Part shown: one piece after another, positions 1-13,599 of the stretch | How the letters are laid out: the number at the start of each line of letters is the position of its first letter | Numbering within the stretch: the stretch's first letter is position 1 | NCBI GenBank assembly: GCA_022605955.1 | Contig: JAKCOZ010000018.1 | Span: 5,340,001 to 5,404,000, forward strand | Reading direction: 5' to 3' | Source: Rallus limicola | Lineage: Eukaryota; Chordata; Aves; Gruiformes; Rallidae | Length of the DNA stretch: 64,000 nt | Program-made: the position numbers and the translations under genes | Notes under the pieces: model-generated | The model's input: the letters and a program-made list of their open reading frames with translations, nothing else | Told to the model about the DNA's origin: nothing | The model's database searches: none

Positions 1-835
1 GACTTAACCAAACCAGACAATGCTTATTGCAGCACCTAGCCCTATACTCATTGCACATTACTACTGTTGTGTGTGGGTTTTTTTAAATTGTTCATTGAAT
101 ACACTGCAATATTTACAAGTTACTGGTAACTGCAGACCCAGGCTTCGATCAACTAATGTGCAGCCTTGAAAATGACAACAATATGGCAAGGAAAAACAAC
201 CAAAATTTATCAACTTTGGTACAAAGGGTGTGAAATCCAAATTTTAAAATCCACTTCAGACAATTCACTTCTCAGAGAACATGTTGAGCACTCCCATCCA
301 TCCGTTCTGAGCAATTACATTCATTCTTTCACCTAAACCTCCCAGGCATTTTCAGGGCTACAAATTTAGCTCACCTAAATCTGTTTGCACAGTCATAGCA
401 CTGTTCCGCTTATTGCCCCCAAAAATGTCGCCTTGTATTTAACTTCAGCCCTGGAAAGTTATTAGTAAATGTAAAACAGTGAGTCAACAGGTACTGACTT
501 CCTGATGCTTTTCCACCAGTGCAGAAGTAGATATATGCCCAGATGCTCCAAAACTATTTTACTGCCAAGGGGGAAAGAACAGACTTTTAAAACATTAACA
601 TTATAGAAATTATTGTGAACTAGTGAGCAGGCTAACGAGACACTGACTGTGCTGAACTGGATGCAGTGAGCTGGATGGAGCACAGCTTCTGCTAGGAGAA
701 AGAGCAAGAGCACAGTGCTGCCTTCGTGCTCCAAGGGAGAGCCAAGGCAGAGGGATTCTGCTGCAGGGGATGCTGATGGAAAGAGAGCAGGGCTAGATTT
801 GAGACCCTGTTTCCTAACAAACTTCTGCTGAAATC
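1..835. other. Unique AT-rich non-coding DNA
   Basis: I see no gene, tandem repeat or recognisable mobile element here. Open frames are short (90 codons or fewer) and resemble no family I know. It could be intergenic or intronic. Confidence 0.6.
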
Positions 836-837
836 TA

Positions 838-925
838 AAGCAAATCTCTTTTGCTCTGAGTAGCTGAGTGACTCATCTGTAAAATGACAATAATAGCACT
901 TCTTGATCTCTTGATAAACGGTGGA
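838..925 (-). repeat. MIR-like ancient SINE fragment
   Basis: The core around 873-895 reads CATCTGTAAAATGACAATAA. This is the reverse complement of the well-known MIR block (CATTTTACAGATGAGGAAACTGAGG), and it is preceded by the CTCTGAG..CTGAGTG part of the same consensus. Similarity fades on both sides, as expected for a repeat inserted before bird and mammal lineages split. It carries no coding sequence. An L2-type tail is the main alternative, because the two share this region. The match is from memory of the consensus. Confidence 0.6.
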
Positions 926-2714
926 AAGAGTGGAAAGTAGTCAGATATCATCATCAGGACAGACAGTAGCAGTGGTAAAACAAGGAAACATTTCTATTTT
1001 TTCAAGTAACTTCAAAACAAACTGGAAAAAGCATTTGACTTCTCTGGGATTAAAATGGAAATGGAAAGAAGATATTTGGACATATTTTCCCCTCAGAAAA
1101 TAGTATTGATATCATTTTGCTCTGACTTTCTAATTCCCACAGCTTATTATAATGTAGCTGTCCTCTTTGATTTTTGTATTGGAGCATACAGTGCAACTGC
1201 ATATATTCGTAGAAGCAGGCTTATTATTGTAACAACTCAAGGGAATCTTCTGAATTGAGGGAAAACATTTACATTGGAACAAATTACATTTTACCAAAAA
1301 ACTAATTGTTACACTGAGAGCTGCATAGTGTTGTAATTGTACTGTCCTAATTACACACATTGCATTATTTAAAAAGAATAGCATTGTTTATTTGCAATAT
1401 CCTCTGCTTATTTACAGTTGCATATTTGAACAAGGAGCAAGAAGTTATTCCTACAAAGCAGCAGAGAGATTGTTATCTGCACAAAACCACAAAATTAATT
1501 CAGTAGAGGAAATCTACTCTCAAACAGAGCAAGAGAGAAATTCCTCCTGAGGCAAGACATTCTACAATTGTTTCTAAATTTCTGTATAATTAACAAAGCA
1601 CTTACCATCTGCAGTGATTGACCTGTCAGATCTGCTCCTCTGAGATAATTTCAGTGACATTTAAAAAAAATAGTATGAATATAAAAAAGCCATATTCAAC
1701 ATGTAGGGAATGGTGTTATCCTGTAAATAGAAATTACAGACACTCAAGATGAAATTAGTTTACGATGACTGCTGATTAACACCAGTAGCCCTGATCAGAT
1801 GAGTTCGGCTCAGGTATTAGTGGGATACCCTTTGTTGGCTATCTAATGGTGACCCTCTTTCATCTCTGATTTTTTATTGTGTAAATGCCTCTCTAGCATA
1901 TGAAAAGGCATCTTGGAAAATTCTCATATGTATTTAGACTGGTGCACTAAACAGTGTTTACGCTTTGTGCTAAAAGGAATTATCAGGAAACTTCATTTGG
2001 AAGAAAGAAGAGGCTGATTCTTTGTTATTTTGCACCTTCACTGCACATTTATTTTGACCCAACTAATTAATGTATCACATTGACATAATGCTACCAAGTA
2101 GCAGTGACCCCCTTTTTACCTCAATTGTGTGAATATCTGAGTACATTTCAAGACACTAGAAAATCCAGTGTTGCAGATTTCCATCCCAGAGTGTTGAGTT
2201 TACAGAGAAAAAACATTTCTGTTTTCTGTTTATAATTTTTAATTAAATCTACTAATCCCAAACAGTGTAATTTGTGGATTAGCTCCATCCCTTTAAGTGT
2301 TCTCTCTCTGTCCCCACATTACATAAAGTATTTCTAGATGCAGCAGAAATGCTTCTCCATTAACAGCCTGTAATATCTCTTCCTTCACAAACCTGAATTT
2401 CTGGCAAATGTTATTTAGAGACATGTAAAATACAATTTTACCCAAACCAATACACACTTTTCTCCCATCAGGTTTTGTAAGTGATCTTTTTAAAAGTAGC
2501 ACAGAAAAAGAGATAGATGTTGTGTGGCAAGAGAGATGAATGCATCTTCAGTTCTAAGGAACAACTATTGAAGTTTCAGATTGGTAACGATCACAGTCAA
2601 AATGATATTTTAATCTTAGTACACAGTAGGGAATAGACAGTTACTGCACAGTTCACTAGAATTTTACCCCCCTTGACACATGAAAGAGCAAGTAGTCTGA
2701 CTTTTCATCTTATT
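926..2714. other. Unique non-coding DNA
   Basis: Only short, unrecognised open frames occur here. There is no strong splice-bounded open segment and no repeat I can name. AT-rich stretches around 2,220-2,260 are ordinary for this window. Confidence 0.55.
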
Positions 2715-2772
2715 TCAGAAGAGATCCCCTTCTGGAGGTGGTCTAGTCAAGTCCAGCCACTGCTCCTAATAC
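2715..2772 (-). mobile_element. CR1 LINE 3'-end scrap
   Basis: The stretch with CTTCTGGAGGTGGTCTAGTC and then AAGTCCAGCCACTGCTC follows the reverse complement of the CR1 3' region (about CTCTGGAGGTCATCTAGTCC, then AACCCCCTGCTC). The octamer tail is not preserved, so this is an old decayed copy. The orientation matches the other CR1 copies in the window. It is non-coding. Confidence 0.55.
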
Positions 2773-5700
2773 AGAAACTTTCAGTTCTACAGTAAATGCG
2801 ACTGATCTTTTATCTTTGATTTAAGCTCATTGCCACAAAATCAAGACGAATTTGTTGAAGTGTAACGTTAAAAAACTGCATAATGAGAACTCCTACAGTA
2901 GAAGTTGTTTGTAAATTTTTGATCAATGGCTTTTTACAATATAAATTGTAAAAGGGTTATCAGACTTCCCTAAAGTATCTTTGACAATAAATAGAAAGTG
3001 TAATCTTTTTTTCTACATTTCAGAGAGATTTTTGAAGAATTTTTTTTCAATCCGTATTTCTAGATGCACCTTGCTATTTTCACTTGATTCAGTGACAAGG
3101 AAGAGAGAAAAAGGTTATTTTTCTACTTTTTCTATGATCCCAATTCTCAAAAAATGTGTGGTTTGGGTGGGTGGTGTATTCATCACAATTGAATAGTGGT
3201 AGGTAGTCGAAAAGCAGAGTGCAATTTCTTCTTCTTTGCAGGTAATGGATAATGAAAGAAGCAGAGAGAATAAACTCATACAATCTTTCAACAAACAAAA
3301 TAGTACCAGCACAGACTGAGGCCTTAGTCTTTGAACAAAAAAAATAGAAGGTACAGAAAGAAATCACAAAAGAAATAAATATCCTGTAGATAGTTGTCCT
3401 ACGAAGCCTGCCAGGGAAAAGACAACTGTGGAAAGTGCAGTTCTTTAATTTGGAGAGATCCTTAAGAAAGCTTCCAAGTCAATTAGGACTGACACCTACC
3501 ATGGAGAAGTTCCTTGAGAAACAGAAGTTAAACACAGGTAACAATACGGTGGAATCAAGAACACAAAGGACTTCATGTCCTCAAAACAGGAGAGAAAACT
3601 TGACTGAATCCTAGTGAATTGCATACCAGATGAATTAGAGGAGACATAAACATGAGGAACTATTCTTACAAGTTATTAATCTTATATTATTATATTATTC
3701 TATTCCTACCTAAACTCCTCAAATCAGGTGAACTGGACCAACTAAAGAGCTGGCACTTTACTGGAATCACCATACTTCCAGAGCACTGCCACTTTCTGTC
3801 CCTAGAAAGAACTCCTTAACTATTCAGAGTTTAATAAGTGAGATTTTTTTTTAAAGGAAGGAAAAAAAAAGATAGAGAAATTAGCCAAAGGAATCTCTCT
3901 GTCTTAGAAGAGCCTCAACCTGCTGTGACTTCCAGTACTTCTGAACAAGGACAGTATTTATTTAAGAACTTACCTTGGCAAGCACTTTACAGACATTCTG
4001 TACCTATAGATAAATCTATTTTATATCATGCTATGAGTGCTAATCTTATTGCAGAACACCATGCTTACAGCTTGTGCTGAATTAATACGTTTTATAATTC
4101 ATTGTAGTGAGGTATTACCATGTGACATCTCCAAGCTAGTGAGCACTTCATTATTTTTAAACAAAGAAATTGAAAAAAACCACTTAGATTGAATCGACTG
4201 TTGATTTCTTTCTTTCTCAGTCAATGTTAGAAGAACAAGTCATACAATTAACCAGGACTGGTTTAGTAATTGGTCTTATATGTGCCCACTTGTATCAATT
4301 TTGAAAGTTCTTTAAATTATTTATGACATCACCTTCTATATAGCACACAGAATAAACTACACTGATGTCTATATGCTATACTGCTACCACAAGGTAGATT
4401 TTGCTTTGGAGATGTGTATATATGTCTATATATATGCATGCAAATGATGTACATCCTTATAAATGCAAACAAGGTATTAAAATTGGCAATGATTTACCTT
4501 TGCTTTTAAGGTAACAATGCCCAAACTTTTGGTTTTAGCACAGCAAGGACAATGGTAAAATGTTGCTTGAACTTGTGCACATTATTTCAACTTTTAAGAC
4601 CCATTCTCTGAAGGAAAATGGGTTATTGTCCAAGGGACTATACAAAGGTTTTTTATTTGTGTTCAGACAAAGAAATATCCTACATGATGACACATTTTTA
4701 ATTCTCTGTTTAAAAAGCTTTTGGTGTCACCTTGGAGAATCCCACAGTGTGCTTGCTAAAGCAAGCTTAAGAAGAAGGTGTGACAGCTGTGGGTTTTGAC
4801 ATGAAAACATCTCTCACTGTAGGCACAATAACATTTTATTTATCCTATTTTGATTACTATGTGCTGACATTTAAAAGACCAGAAAAGGAAAAAAAAAACC
4901 TAGCCCCTGTTTTATGGGAGAGAAAGGGAGTCTTTCTGTATTTTGTTTTGGTTTTGCCTTTCGTGAAGATTCTCACATATCTTAGCTGTTTTAAATGTTA
5001 ACAGATGCTCAGCATACTTGAGCACAGTTAAAAGAAAAATCCACATATAATCTCTGGTTAAAAATTCAGTAAGCCAATATATACTTATGACTTCTTAAGG
5101 GATACAAATTAAAAGTACATTTTATTTCCATGCTTACATAGAAAAGGGAATTTCAAACAGTTGATTACTAGTATTTTATCTTGATCTTTTCTTTCCGAAG
5201 TTACACAAACTCTGGTAACTTACAGAAGGTTTATAACACGCAAATACTACTGTGCTGAAATTTGCTGCTGGATGGTTACTCCATGACCTGTATGAAATGA
5301 GATGTTTGCCTAGCTGTTAATGAATCAGTACCTTATATCACAAAACACATGACCTCAAATGATAGTATGGATGGCAATACCAGGTAAAGAGAGTAAGGCT
5401 TGATTGTGGGAAAACGCATAGTGGTCCCTCACATCCAACATATATTCTTAGAAGGGATATATGAAGTTTACACTCCCAATATTAACATCAGTAACCATCA
5501 GACACAGAACTTCTCATCTGATATGTGCACACAAGTACTAATTTCTTAAAAGCTTTTATGAAAGTTCATTCTATAGGCACCAAATGAAAGAGGAAATCTA
5601 TGAGCTCAGAAAGTGACTATGACATTTTATTTTGCTTGGTTCCCAAAGTGCAGGTAAAAGTTCCAATTACATTCAGGACCAACCTAATATGAAACAGCTA

Positions 5701-8700
5701 AATGTGGATTTAAATCTTAAACATCAGAAACATTATCATTTGGCAGAACAACTTCCATAGCTCACCTCATCAAGGAAACATTTCCGGAATGCATTTGTCT
5801 TACTGAAGCTGTACACTGAATGCTATCAACAAGATTTAAGAAAGTATGGAAAGAGGCTGACCTGAGGATATTTGACTACAATTAGCTTCATGGACTGTAG
5901 TGTTCAAAGCTTTTCTAATATCCAAGTGTGATTAGAGGAAATGTACCACCTCACAAGAAAAAGGTGGATTGAAAGGTTTAAGTCTAACCATATGCTTTAG
6001 TGCACTGCTGTCAGCATATCTGGACATCAATAGATGTGCAAATATTATATAGTGCTTCCCTCCCCTCATTTCCCCCATTTTTTTTTTTTGAGAGAGATAC
6101 ACTAGCAGGATACCTAGAAATAGTGAGAGAATCAGCCTGTTCTTAGTTGTACTGAAAGCAAGCAAACTGCATCCACCAAGGCAGAAGCAGAGAGAACAGA
6201 AGCCCTGCAAGCAACAGAGGATGAGAGCAGAGGTATGGAGAGCCCTTTGAAGTGCAGCAGGAGGCTGGAACTGTCCTGGGGGTAAGTCTGAGATGAAAGA
6301 ACTTTTCCTTTGCTCAAGCAGTTACTGTGCAAGTTGATAAGCTATTATCAATTATATTTAATATTATGTGATACATGATCAAAACTGTCTTTGCAACCAT
6401 CAGAGCTGAAAACATTTCTTCAAAATTAACGTGAGACCCTGAGAAAATCCTGTAGTTCTAGAAGCTACGTTACAATATCCTCAGTACTGTACACCTACTG
6501 TACTCAATCAATACTCAGGCCTAACCTATAAACATTTTTGTCTCAAACACTAAAAATTCAGAAACACTGTAATCCTGATGAGGATCATGGAACACAAATA
6601 GCTCACTTAGAAGACTGAGTGTCCACATCCGCACCACAGGCAAAAGTAAATGGACCCCTACTGTCATAATATACTGTAAATACGTTGGAAGGATCTGTAT
6701 TGATGCAGAGAGTGCAACATGGGCTTAGCAGTGAACATGAAGACTCAGTCTCACAGACACAGTCTTTCCACTTCAGTTAAAATCCCGGGAACTGGAGAGA
6801 TAGGTTTCATAAGCAACAAAGGCATAAAGCAGCCAAGCTCTTCTGAAGATTTCATATTGAGTCTTTCCTGTATCATTGAATTGATTCCTCATTTGAATGA
6901 ACAAAACACACCCTCAGTCCCTCCTCCTAAATCTGCTCCCTCATCCCCTACAGAAAATGTACCTGTTTGGAAGACAGTATTTGCAGTAACCTTTGTCTAA
7001 CTAGATCATGACTGTCATTTTCTCACAAGCAAAAACCGTAAGAAAAAGTGGAATTTTTTTTCAAGAGAACTATTCTAAACTGAATGTCAGAAAAAATCCC
7101 AAGGAAAATGAGATTCCTCTATTGTAAGTTTGTGATAGCATTAGAGAAGCATTCTTCTTCACCCAATTGTCTCTTATTCTTACCTCCAATAGGAATTCAC
7201 TAACTACCCTAACTTGGCTTTAATTCCCTGTCTCATTTGTCTTTGTAAATCTCCATATTGTAGAAGCTTACAGAAGTTCCCATTAGGAATCGATATTGAA
7301 AGAGGAGCTTGGTATACTGCAAAAGAGCAAATCTAAAAATGATTGCACATCCTTCCCTCTGTAGAATCCTGTCACACCCTTCTTTGGAACCCCAAGAAAC
7401 AAATCTATTTAATGTTAAAATATCAATGTCAAGTCTCTAAAATTCTGCCAACGTATTATTTTCACCATATCACACTCCATCATTTAATCGGTACCTGTGT
7501 AAAAGGATCACCCCTTAGTTTTCTCCCACACTGCTTCACATCACAACCTCTAGCCCTTTGATTACCTACACAGTAAAATTATTTTAAAATACTCATCTCT
7601 CCATACTTCCCTGCGCTCCTGATACATGTGGTGTTTTGAATATAATTAATGCTTGTATTTTCCATGGAAACCTCTGGACTTAAATCTGGTTTTTTCCCCT
7701 CCTCCCACCAGGTACAAAATACAGTTTTCTGGACAGAGTGTTGAAAAGCCACCATACATAATAGAATTACTCTCTCTGACTTGGAAATGTCTATGTTCAG
7801 AGAAAAGGAAATAACAGGTAGAGAAATTCCTGGAATGTTTTCTCCATTTGTTTTCCTTTCTATGTATTCAAAGTTCATCAGCACTTCGGATTAAATAAGA
7901 GAAAAGTACACTGCAGACAGAAGGAACAATAACTGCAGCAGTATGCCAAATCACTCATCCCAAGCTGCTGGGCATGACAGGCAGCATTTAGCTACTGAAC
8001 ATTCTTCAGTCAGAATGGAGAAAGTACAGACTGTACTGGACTTGAGAACAGGGTAGCCATGTTTTCAAATGTTAATATGCAAAGGCTTCTCATACTCTTG
8101 TAGTATGACAGAAGTTAGGATTCTCCTTCTCCAAAACCCAAATATGAAATAATTTCCATCAGCACAATCAAAGGCCAAGGAATTAATATCTTGGCAAACT
8201 ACAGAATGCCTGATTTCTCTAGCAGAAAAAGAATCAAGTGTGAGAGTTATCATAACAGACTGTCTCTAGGAGGCTTTACAGTCAGGTGCACAAATAGTGA
8301 ACTTGCATTGCTCATAGTGAATTAACTTGAAACAGATCCTTTCCTTTCCTCTCCTGGCTGAGCCAAGTAAAAAAAAAAAAAAACAAATAAAAAAAAGAAA
8401 AACCTTAATTCAGCCAGCTGGCAATCCTGTGGAGGAAAAACGAAGGTAAGGAACCTAGTAGGAGGGGAGGGGTGGAAGAAGTCACAGACAGTACTTGTAA
8501 AGATGAAGGCTGGGGTCCTGGGAACCTGGGGGTGTTGGCAGATGAAAAAGACTTGCAGCTGGATTAATGAAAAAATGTTTCCTGATAGCTGGTTTGTATA
8601 TATAATTTGCACATAAGCCAATTCTGATTTAAAAGACTGCAAGACACAATTCCATCAGCAGAGTCTCCTAACTGCAATAATGCACAACGAATTTCTGGCT

Positions 8701-10036
8701 ACCCGAGTGAAAAAAGTCTAAATTACCTTTTCATATTGTAAAATTAGCACATAATCATTATAAATAACCTGAAGCATTATTTCAAGCTATGTATGTGATT
8801 TGTAGATGGCTTGCATCATGTCATGACATTTTACGCTAGATTTGCTCTAAAATGCCTTTTTTCCCCTACACTTTTTCTCCCTGTCTTTCCGAGAGGTGTG
8901 TAAAATAGTTGCTGACTCCATGTTGACCTCTTTTTCTCTGTCTCTTCACCATATACTTAACTCAGTGAGTAGCCTGTGAAGTTTACTGAAGTAGATACCA
9001 TCAAACTTGACAGCAAGAGAAAAACTCTGCCTTGTATAAGCAAACAATGGTACTAGTACATGGAGGGCCTAGAGGACAAAAGAATATGACTATTTCAATT
9101 CTGTTATTTACAGCTTTGTATTACAGCTTTTATTTCTTTTTCTTTCTTAGGATTGAATGTAGTTGGGTTATTCCCTGGCTCCTTTAGGTATTTCTTTCAG
9201 AATATACATCAATCTACAGTCCCTCTACAGCCTCCATTACTTTAATACCTCAGCCCCTCACAATCTTACACCATCATTGCTCTTGCAACATCCCAGATGC
9301 AGGCTACTTTTATGATATCAATTTGCTAAGAGAGAATCAAAGTGCATAGAGATTTGTAGGTACCCAGTGTCCAGAGTGAAAACCAAATCTCTCTCTCTGC
9401 TCTTTTTATAGTACCTGGGATCATCCTTCAGCTCCTCAAAATGAGATTCAGGGCAATCTGAATACTGAGCAAGGAGTCAGCCACAGAGAGACTTGAAAAA
9501 AATGAGACCAACCTGTGCCACAGTTCCTAGATAAATCCATACCCATGTTTTGAAGCTGTCAATCCCATATCACAATGTATTCAGAAAGCATACTACAAGC
9601 CCTGTTTAGAAGAGAGACACTTATATTCTACAACTGAGCACAGATCTGTCTTTCTTTAAGACAGTTAAAGAAGAGCCTAGAGGCATACCTCCTCTCATTC
9701 TTATGTATGTCACCCATGATAAGGGAAATTTCGGTTGTAGTTCCCTGCTCTGCCTGAAGGGATGCAAAATTCATGTCTGTCTCCTCATAGGAGAGTACCA
9801 CAACCATCAAAATGCTGGACTGGCTGGGGCTACCTGAAGTATTTCCTCAGCTTTGAAAGAGCTGGAAAAAGAGTTTCAGGGTCAGTGGTCTGGGCAGAGG
9901 GAAGGAATATGACTTACATCTCAGATGGTGAAAACGTTGCCTGATTTTACTGGGATTTTACTGCTTGTTGTTATACACGTACTAGTGGCAGTCTGGGTTG
10001 CATGGGTTTTTTTCAGTAGTAAGACTGTCTGAAAAT
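2773..10036. other. Long unique non-coding stretch with homopolymer tracts
   Basis: No gene is recognised in these 7.2 kb. There is a T12 run at 6078-6089 and an A-rich block at 8369-8403 (A15 plus interrupted A tracts). The longest open frames are 101 codons (7579-7884, minus) and 106 codons (8322-8642, minus). The second is phenylalanine-rich only because it reads through the A tract on the opposite strand. Around 9,130-9,195 there is a strong polypyrimidine-AG acceptor-like string, but nothing recognisable follows it. Confidence 0.5.
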
Positions 10037-10068
10037 ATTCAAGAACATTGGAATTCAAGAACATTGGA
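10037..10068. repeat. Perfect 16-bp tandem duplication
   Basis: ATTCAAGAACATTGGA occurs twice back to back (10037-10052 and 10053-10068) with no difference. A two-copy exact duplication suggests a recent replication-slippage event, possibly polymorphic. Confidence 0.95.
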
Positions 10069-10479
10069 GATCTCTGAAAAAAATCAATATAGGGCTGTAC
10101 AACTGGGAATTCTTAGCTGAAGAACAAGGAATTAGAGCCAGAAATAATTCTGTTTTCTCATTCTAAGACAGAAAAGCTAATTTATTTAGAACCACATAAC
10201 CCTCCTATATGTTTGTGAGGAAATGGCAACATCTTTTTTTTACCTAGCACTGGAGAAGAAACTGATATAACAAACTTTTTCTAGCTTTTAACTATTCTAT
10301 TATAGTCTATTGTATATTAATAAATTACTATCTGCCAACTTTTTCCAGGAGTAGCTGAAATTCTGCTTTGCATTAAACTTCAAAATAACTCCTTCCCTTT
10401 TCACAGCCTTCAAGAGAATACAAATTTTAAAATAATGACTACTGCCTGTACTATTTCAGTGATGTTTCCCTTTAACAAA
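10069..10479. other. Unique AT-rich spacer
   Basis: Nothing beyond ordinary AT-rich sequence is visible between the 16-bp duplication and the homeodomain-motif-rich stretch that follows. Confidence 0.5.
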
Positions 10480-11050
10480 CAATATTAAGATTTATGGGAT
10501 ACAGTGAGCTTTGGGACTGATAATTAATTGTCACTTAATTACACACTTTAATAATATTTATTCTAAAGTTATAACAACTTTGGCTTAGAAAATGACCCTG
10601 AATCACTTTAATTTATTAATTCACTTAATTAAAATACTTAATCTTGAAAAGAGCTTTCAGGCTGTTCAAATAAAAGTAAACAAATCTTCAAATTAAATCA
10701 ACACTTTTTTCCTTTGATATATGTAATTAATTTTCTCTCAACTCAATAAATAAACCTCATGTAAGGTTGTTCATGTGACAACAGAAAATGGCTTACTGTC
10801 AGCTTAATCTTCCCTAACACTGTAAAGCATTTTTAGTTATGCTGACAGGCCTGCTGAAAACCTTTTGCTGGAAAGCAATAAATATTAGCATTTTTCCCAC
10901 TGGCACTGCAGGGAGAATATTTATTTGTAAATTATGATCATTAATCAGCATTTTTGTACCAGCAATCAGAAAGCCTCCCAGGCTAAAGCAAACTTGATGG
11001 AAATGAAACCTCTATTTGCAATCAGATTTAACTTAGGCAGGCTTTCTCCT
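10480..11050. promoter_or_regulatory. Candidate conserved non-coding element rich in TAATTA-type sites
   Basis: The stretch is dense in homeodomain-type cores. TAATTAATTG lies at 10521-10530, an identical TCACTTAATTA at 10531-10541 and 10621-10631, and a near copy at 10603-10615. Further on there are GATCATTAATCA (about 10937) and several ATAAATATT strings. There is no repeat signature and no open frame of note. This composition is typical of developmental enhancers deep in gene deserts. Conservation itself cannot be seen from one sequence, so this is an inference. Plain AT-rich DNA would produce some of these motifs by chance. Confidence 0.3.
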
Positions 11051-11179
11051 TAAATAATCGACATCATTGTTTTCTCCCTTTAGTGGCTGCTGGTAGAGTT
11101 CTGTGTGCAAAGGATTGCACTTTCTATCCCTCATATGTTAGAAGTGAAAGTTCTATAACAAACTCTAGGACTTAATTAC

Positions 11180-11280
11180 AAAGCTCACAGCACTGCCAAG
11201 ATTTTCACATGCTTAACTTTACTACTGCAATTAGCTCCCCTGAAATCAATGGCAGTCAAATTAACCACATGCATGAGATG
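11180..11280. repeat. Possible ancient sauropsid interspersed repeat
   Basis: The strings CACATGCTTAACTTTAC, then CCCTGAAATCAATGGCAG, then CCACATGCATGAG resemble a repeat family common in turtle and crocodile DNA, where CCATTGAAGTCAATGGGA sits between ACATGCTTAAAGTTAAGCA-like arms. The copy is degenerate and its limits are uncertain. It has no coding content. The family is recalled rather than searched. Confidence 0.3.
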
Positions 11281-13599
11281 TCAGTACCATGATGAAAGCT
11301 GTCACCCGTACAGGCACGTGAATAACTTTACAAGTTTTCCTATTCAATTTAGCACATTTCCTCATATACACAGCACTGCTTGCATATATGTCCATGCAGA
11401 AAGACGACCCTGTATTTGGAAAAGCTGGTTTCTATTGAAAGGAATTTTCAATTCTTCAGCAAAATTCATCTGGAGATCTCATTACAGCATATACTTGGCT
11501 ACACCTTCCCCTTACATTTTGAACAGTTTGGTGTGTGTCTTGAAAACTCTGCTACAGGAGGATTCCTCCTCCCCCTTATATCTTAACAAGGACAAGGAGG
11601 CCACATTTTTTCTCAATTTATCATCTCCTTATTGCACATTCATAGTTTAAGCTGAAGTGAAACTGGTTGTTTCTTTCTATCAGCTGTATATATAAGAAAA
11701 GGATTCCAAAATTTGGGCTGGTTATTTACATCCTAAATCTCACTCTCTCAGTCCAACTCAGCCCTGAAGAGTTCAAGTTAATTAACGACAGATCTAAGGA
11801 ACTACTGTCATCAATATGCTAATTAGTTGGGACTAGATATGAAAAACAGAGACTTCAGCTGATGATTGAACGCAGCTTTCCATTGCTCCTCAAAGGCTGT
11901 TTATGGAATAGGCAATTGTATCTGTCTGCCATCATTTTCAATAAAATTGCAATTCAGGAACGTCTTCACTGAACTGAAACCAGCACAAAATTCCTATATG
12001 AGCACACACTGTCATGAGTTTTCCAGCTGCTTCTAGCACTCAAAAGAGCAGAAATGAAGCAAAGAATTCCACATTTTTGAAAGGGAGGAATTTGAAAGAC
12101 TTTTTCCAGTTTTCAGGTGTGTTAGGTGAAGGCACAGCAGTAAGAAATGACTGATAATGAGCAAATGGACCTCTGTTTCTGATGGAGTATTTTCAGCTGC
12201 TAATCTGATTTTGGTTTGACTTCTTTATAAAGGCTTCAGAGGATTTATTATTTAACTGAATTATCATTCTCTCTCCTATTTTCATCCTGAACAAATTCAT
12301 AAAAATACATCTGGGAAGACTTGACTTTGCTTATTTGTTTCTGGTTTCATTTTCAGTGTGCAAATACGCTCCTTGCTTAGGAAACAGCTACATAAAACCA
12401 CAGATCATTTTCACACTATAAATAAAAATAGTCAATTTTTATATGCATTTTTTGAGAAACACAGAACATGCTGATTACCATCATGGTTACCCTGCAAGGG
12501 ATTCCAGGCAATACAAATCAATTCTTAAGCTTAAAAAGTAAGCAGCCTACCTACTGCATAGGAAGACCAGCTGGTGGCATCTCTGTTAACTATAGTAAGA
12601 GTCTGCATGTTCAGCTGTTTAATGGAGTGGATAGCAAACTGCAATCAGAAAAATTATCTATCTATTTAGAACAACTTTCCCTGCAAAGTAATGCAGAAAA
12701 TGCCATTCAAAAATAGCCTCAAGAGATCTGGGTGTCTGATAAAACTCAGTGCTCAAGTGCCATTACACATGGCTGGTCTCCAGCTGGCATTCCAGAAGGA
12801 CACAGGTCTCCTCAGGACCAGTTTCTGAAGGTCATTCAGATGCCTACAGCTGGAGCTAAGAGACATTTCACAACCCTGTAAACATTTTTAGGTTCCTAAA
12901 CGCTTCTTAAAATCCAGTCCTGTGAGACTAAACTCCTCCCTGGAGTGTAATGGCCGAAAACTGTTTTGCAGGTGGATTTATTCTTTTCCTGCTTTGATTT
13001 AAAAGGGTTCACAACCTCAATCCCAAAGGGTAGACCAGTGACCTTAATATGCAGCTAGACTTCAGCCATAAACAAGTTGCTTTATATCTTGTGCGGAAGC
13101 TCACACAGGCTACAGTGCTGCTTGCAGGCAGCTTGTACCCTTCAAAAGTAACAGACAAGTTATGTATCCTAAATTAATCCATTTGTACTAAATGCTCATG
13201 TTTTCTGTGCCCTGCTGCTGAACAGGGCAAAAGAAAATATTGTCATGTTAGAAAATTGTGTTTAAATCTTAAAAGGAATCAATCTGAATGAAAGTGATGC
13301 TGGACCTGGACTGGTTCTGTAACGCTCTGATTTTACCTGTGAACATAATATAAAAGCATATAATCTATCTATTATGTTTTATATATGCACACAGCAATTA
13401 CACATGATATACACTATAAGCAAAATAGAAACTATGTAAGATTTACCCCCATATGGTTTTATTTTAAATAAATATAAATTTTCTATATATGCAAATCCTA
13501 ACAGCATTTTTCATTGTGGTGACTGGTTCTTGGTGACTTGCAGACAAATCTTAGGAGGCAGGAAATGCAAAGAGTTGAAATATTTGCAGCTGGAAACTG
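11281..13599. other. Unique non-coding DNA
   Basis: An open frame of 133 codons (11249-11650, plus) overlaps the start of this stretch. It looks like chance: no domain, low-complexity hydrophobic/serine content, no splice context. The rest is ordinary AT-rich sequence with no named repeat. Confidence 0.5.

Noticed and set aside
8322..8642. 106-codon minus-strand open frame
   Set aside because: Its phenylalanine-rich segment is only the A-rich tract at 8369-8403 read on the other strand.
9130..9195. TTTCTTTTTCTTTCTTAG acceptor followed by a ~40-base segment ending CTTTAG|GTATTT
   Set aside because: Splice-like strings at both ends, but the segment is too short to judge and nothing recognisable lies nearby.
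11249..11650. 133-codon plus-strand open frame
   Set aside because: No recognisable domain or splice context, and it overlaps a likely ancient repeat at its start; consistent with chance.
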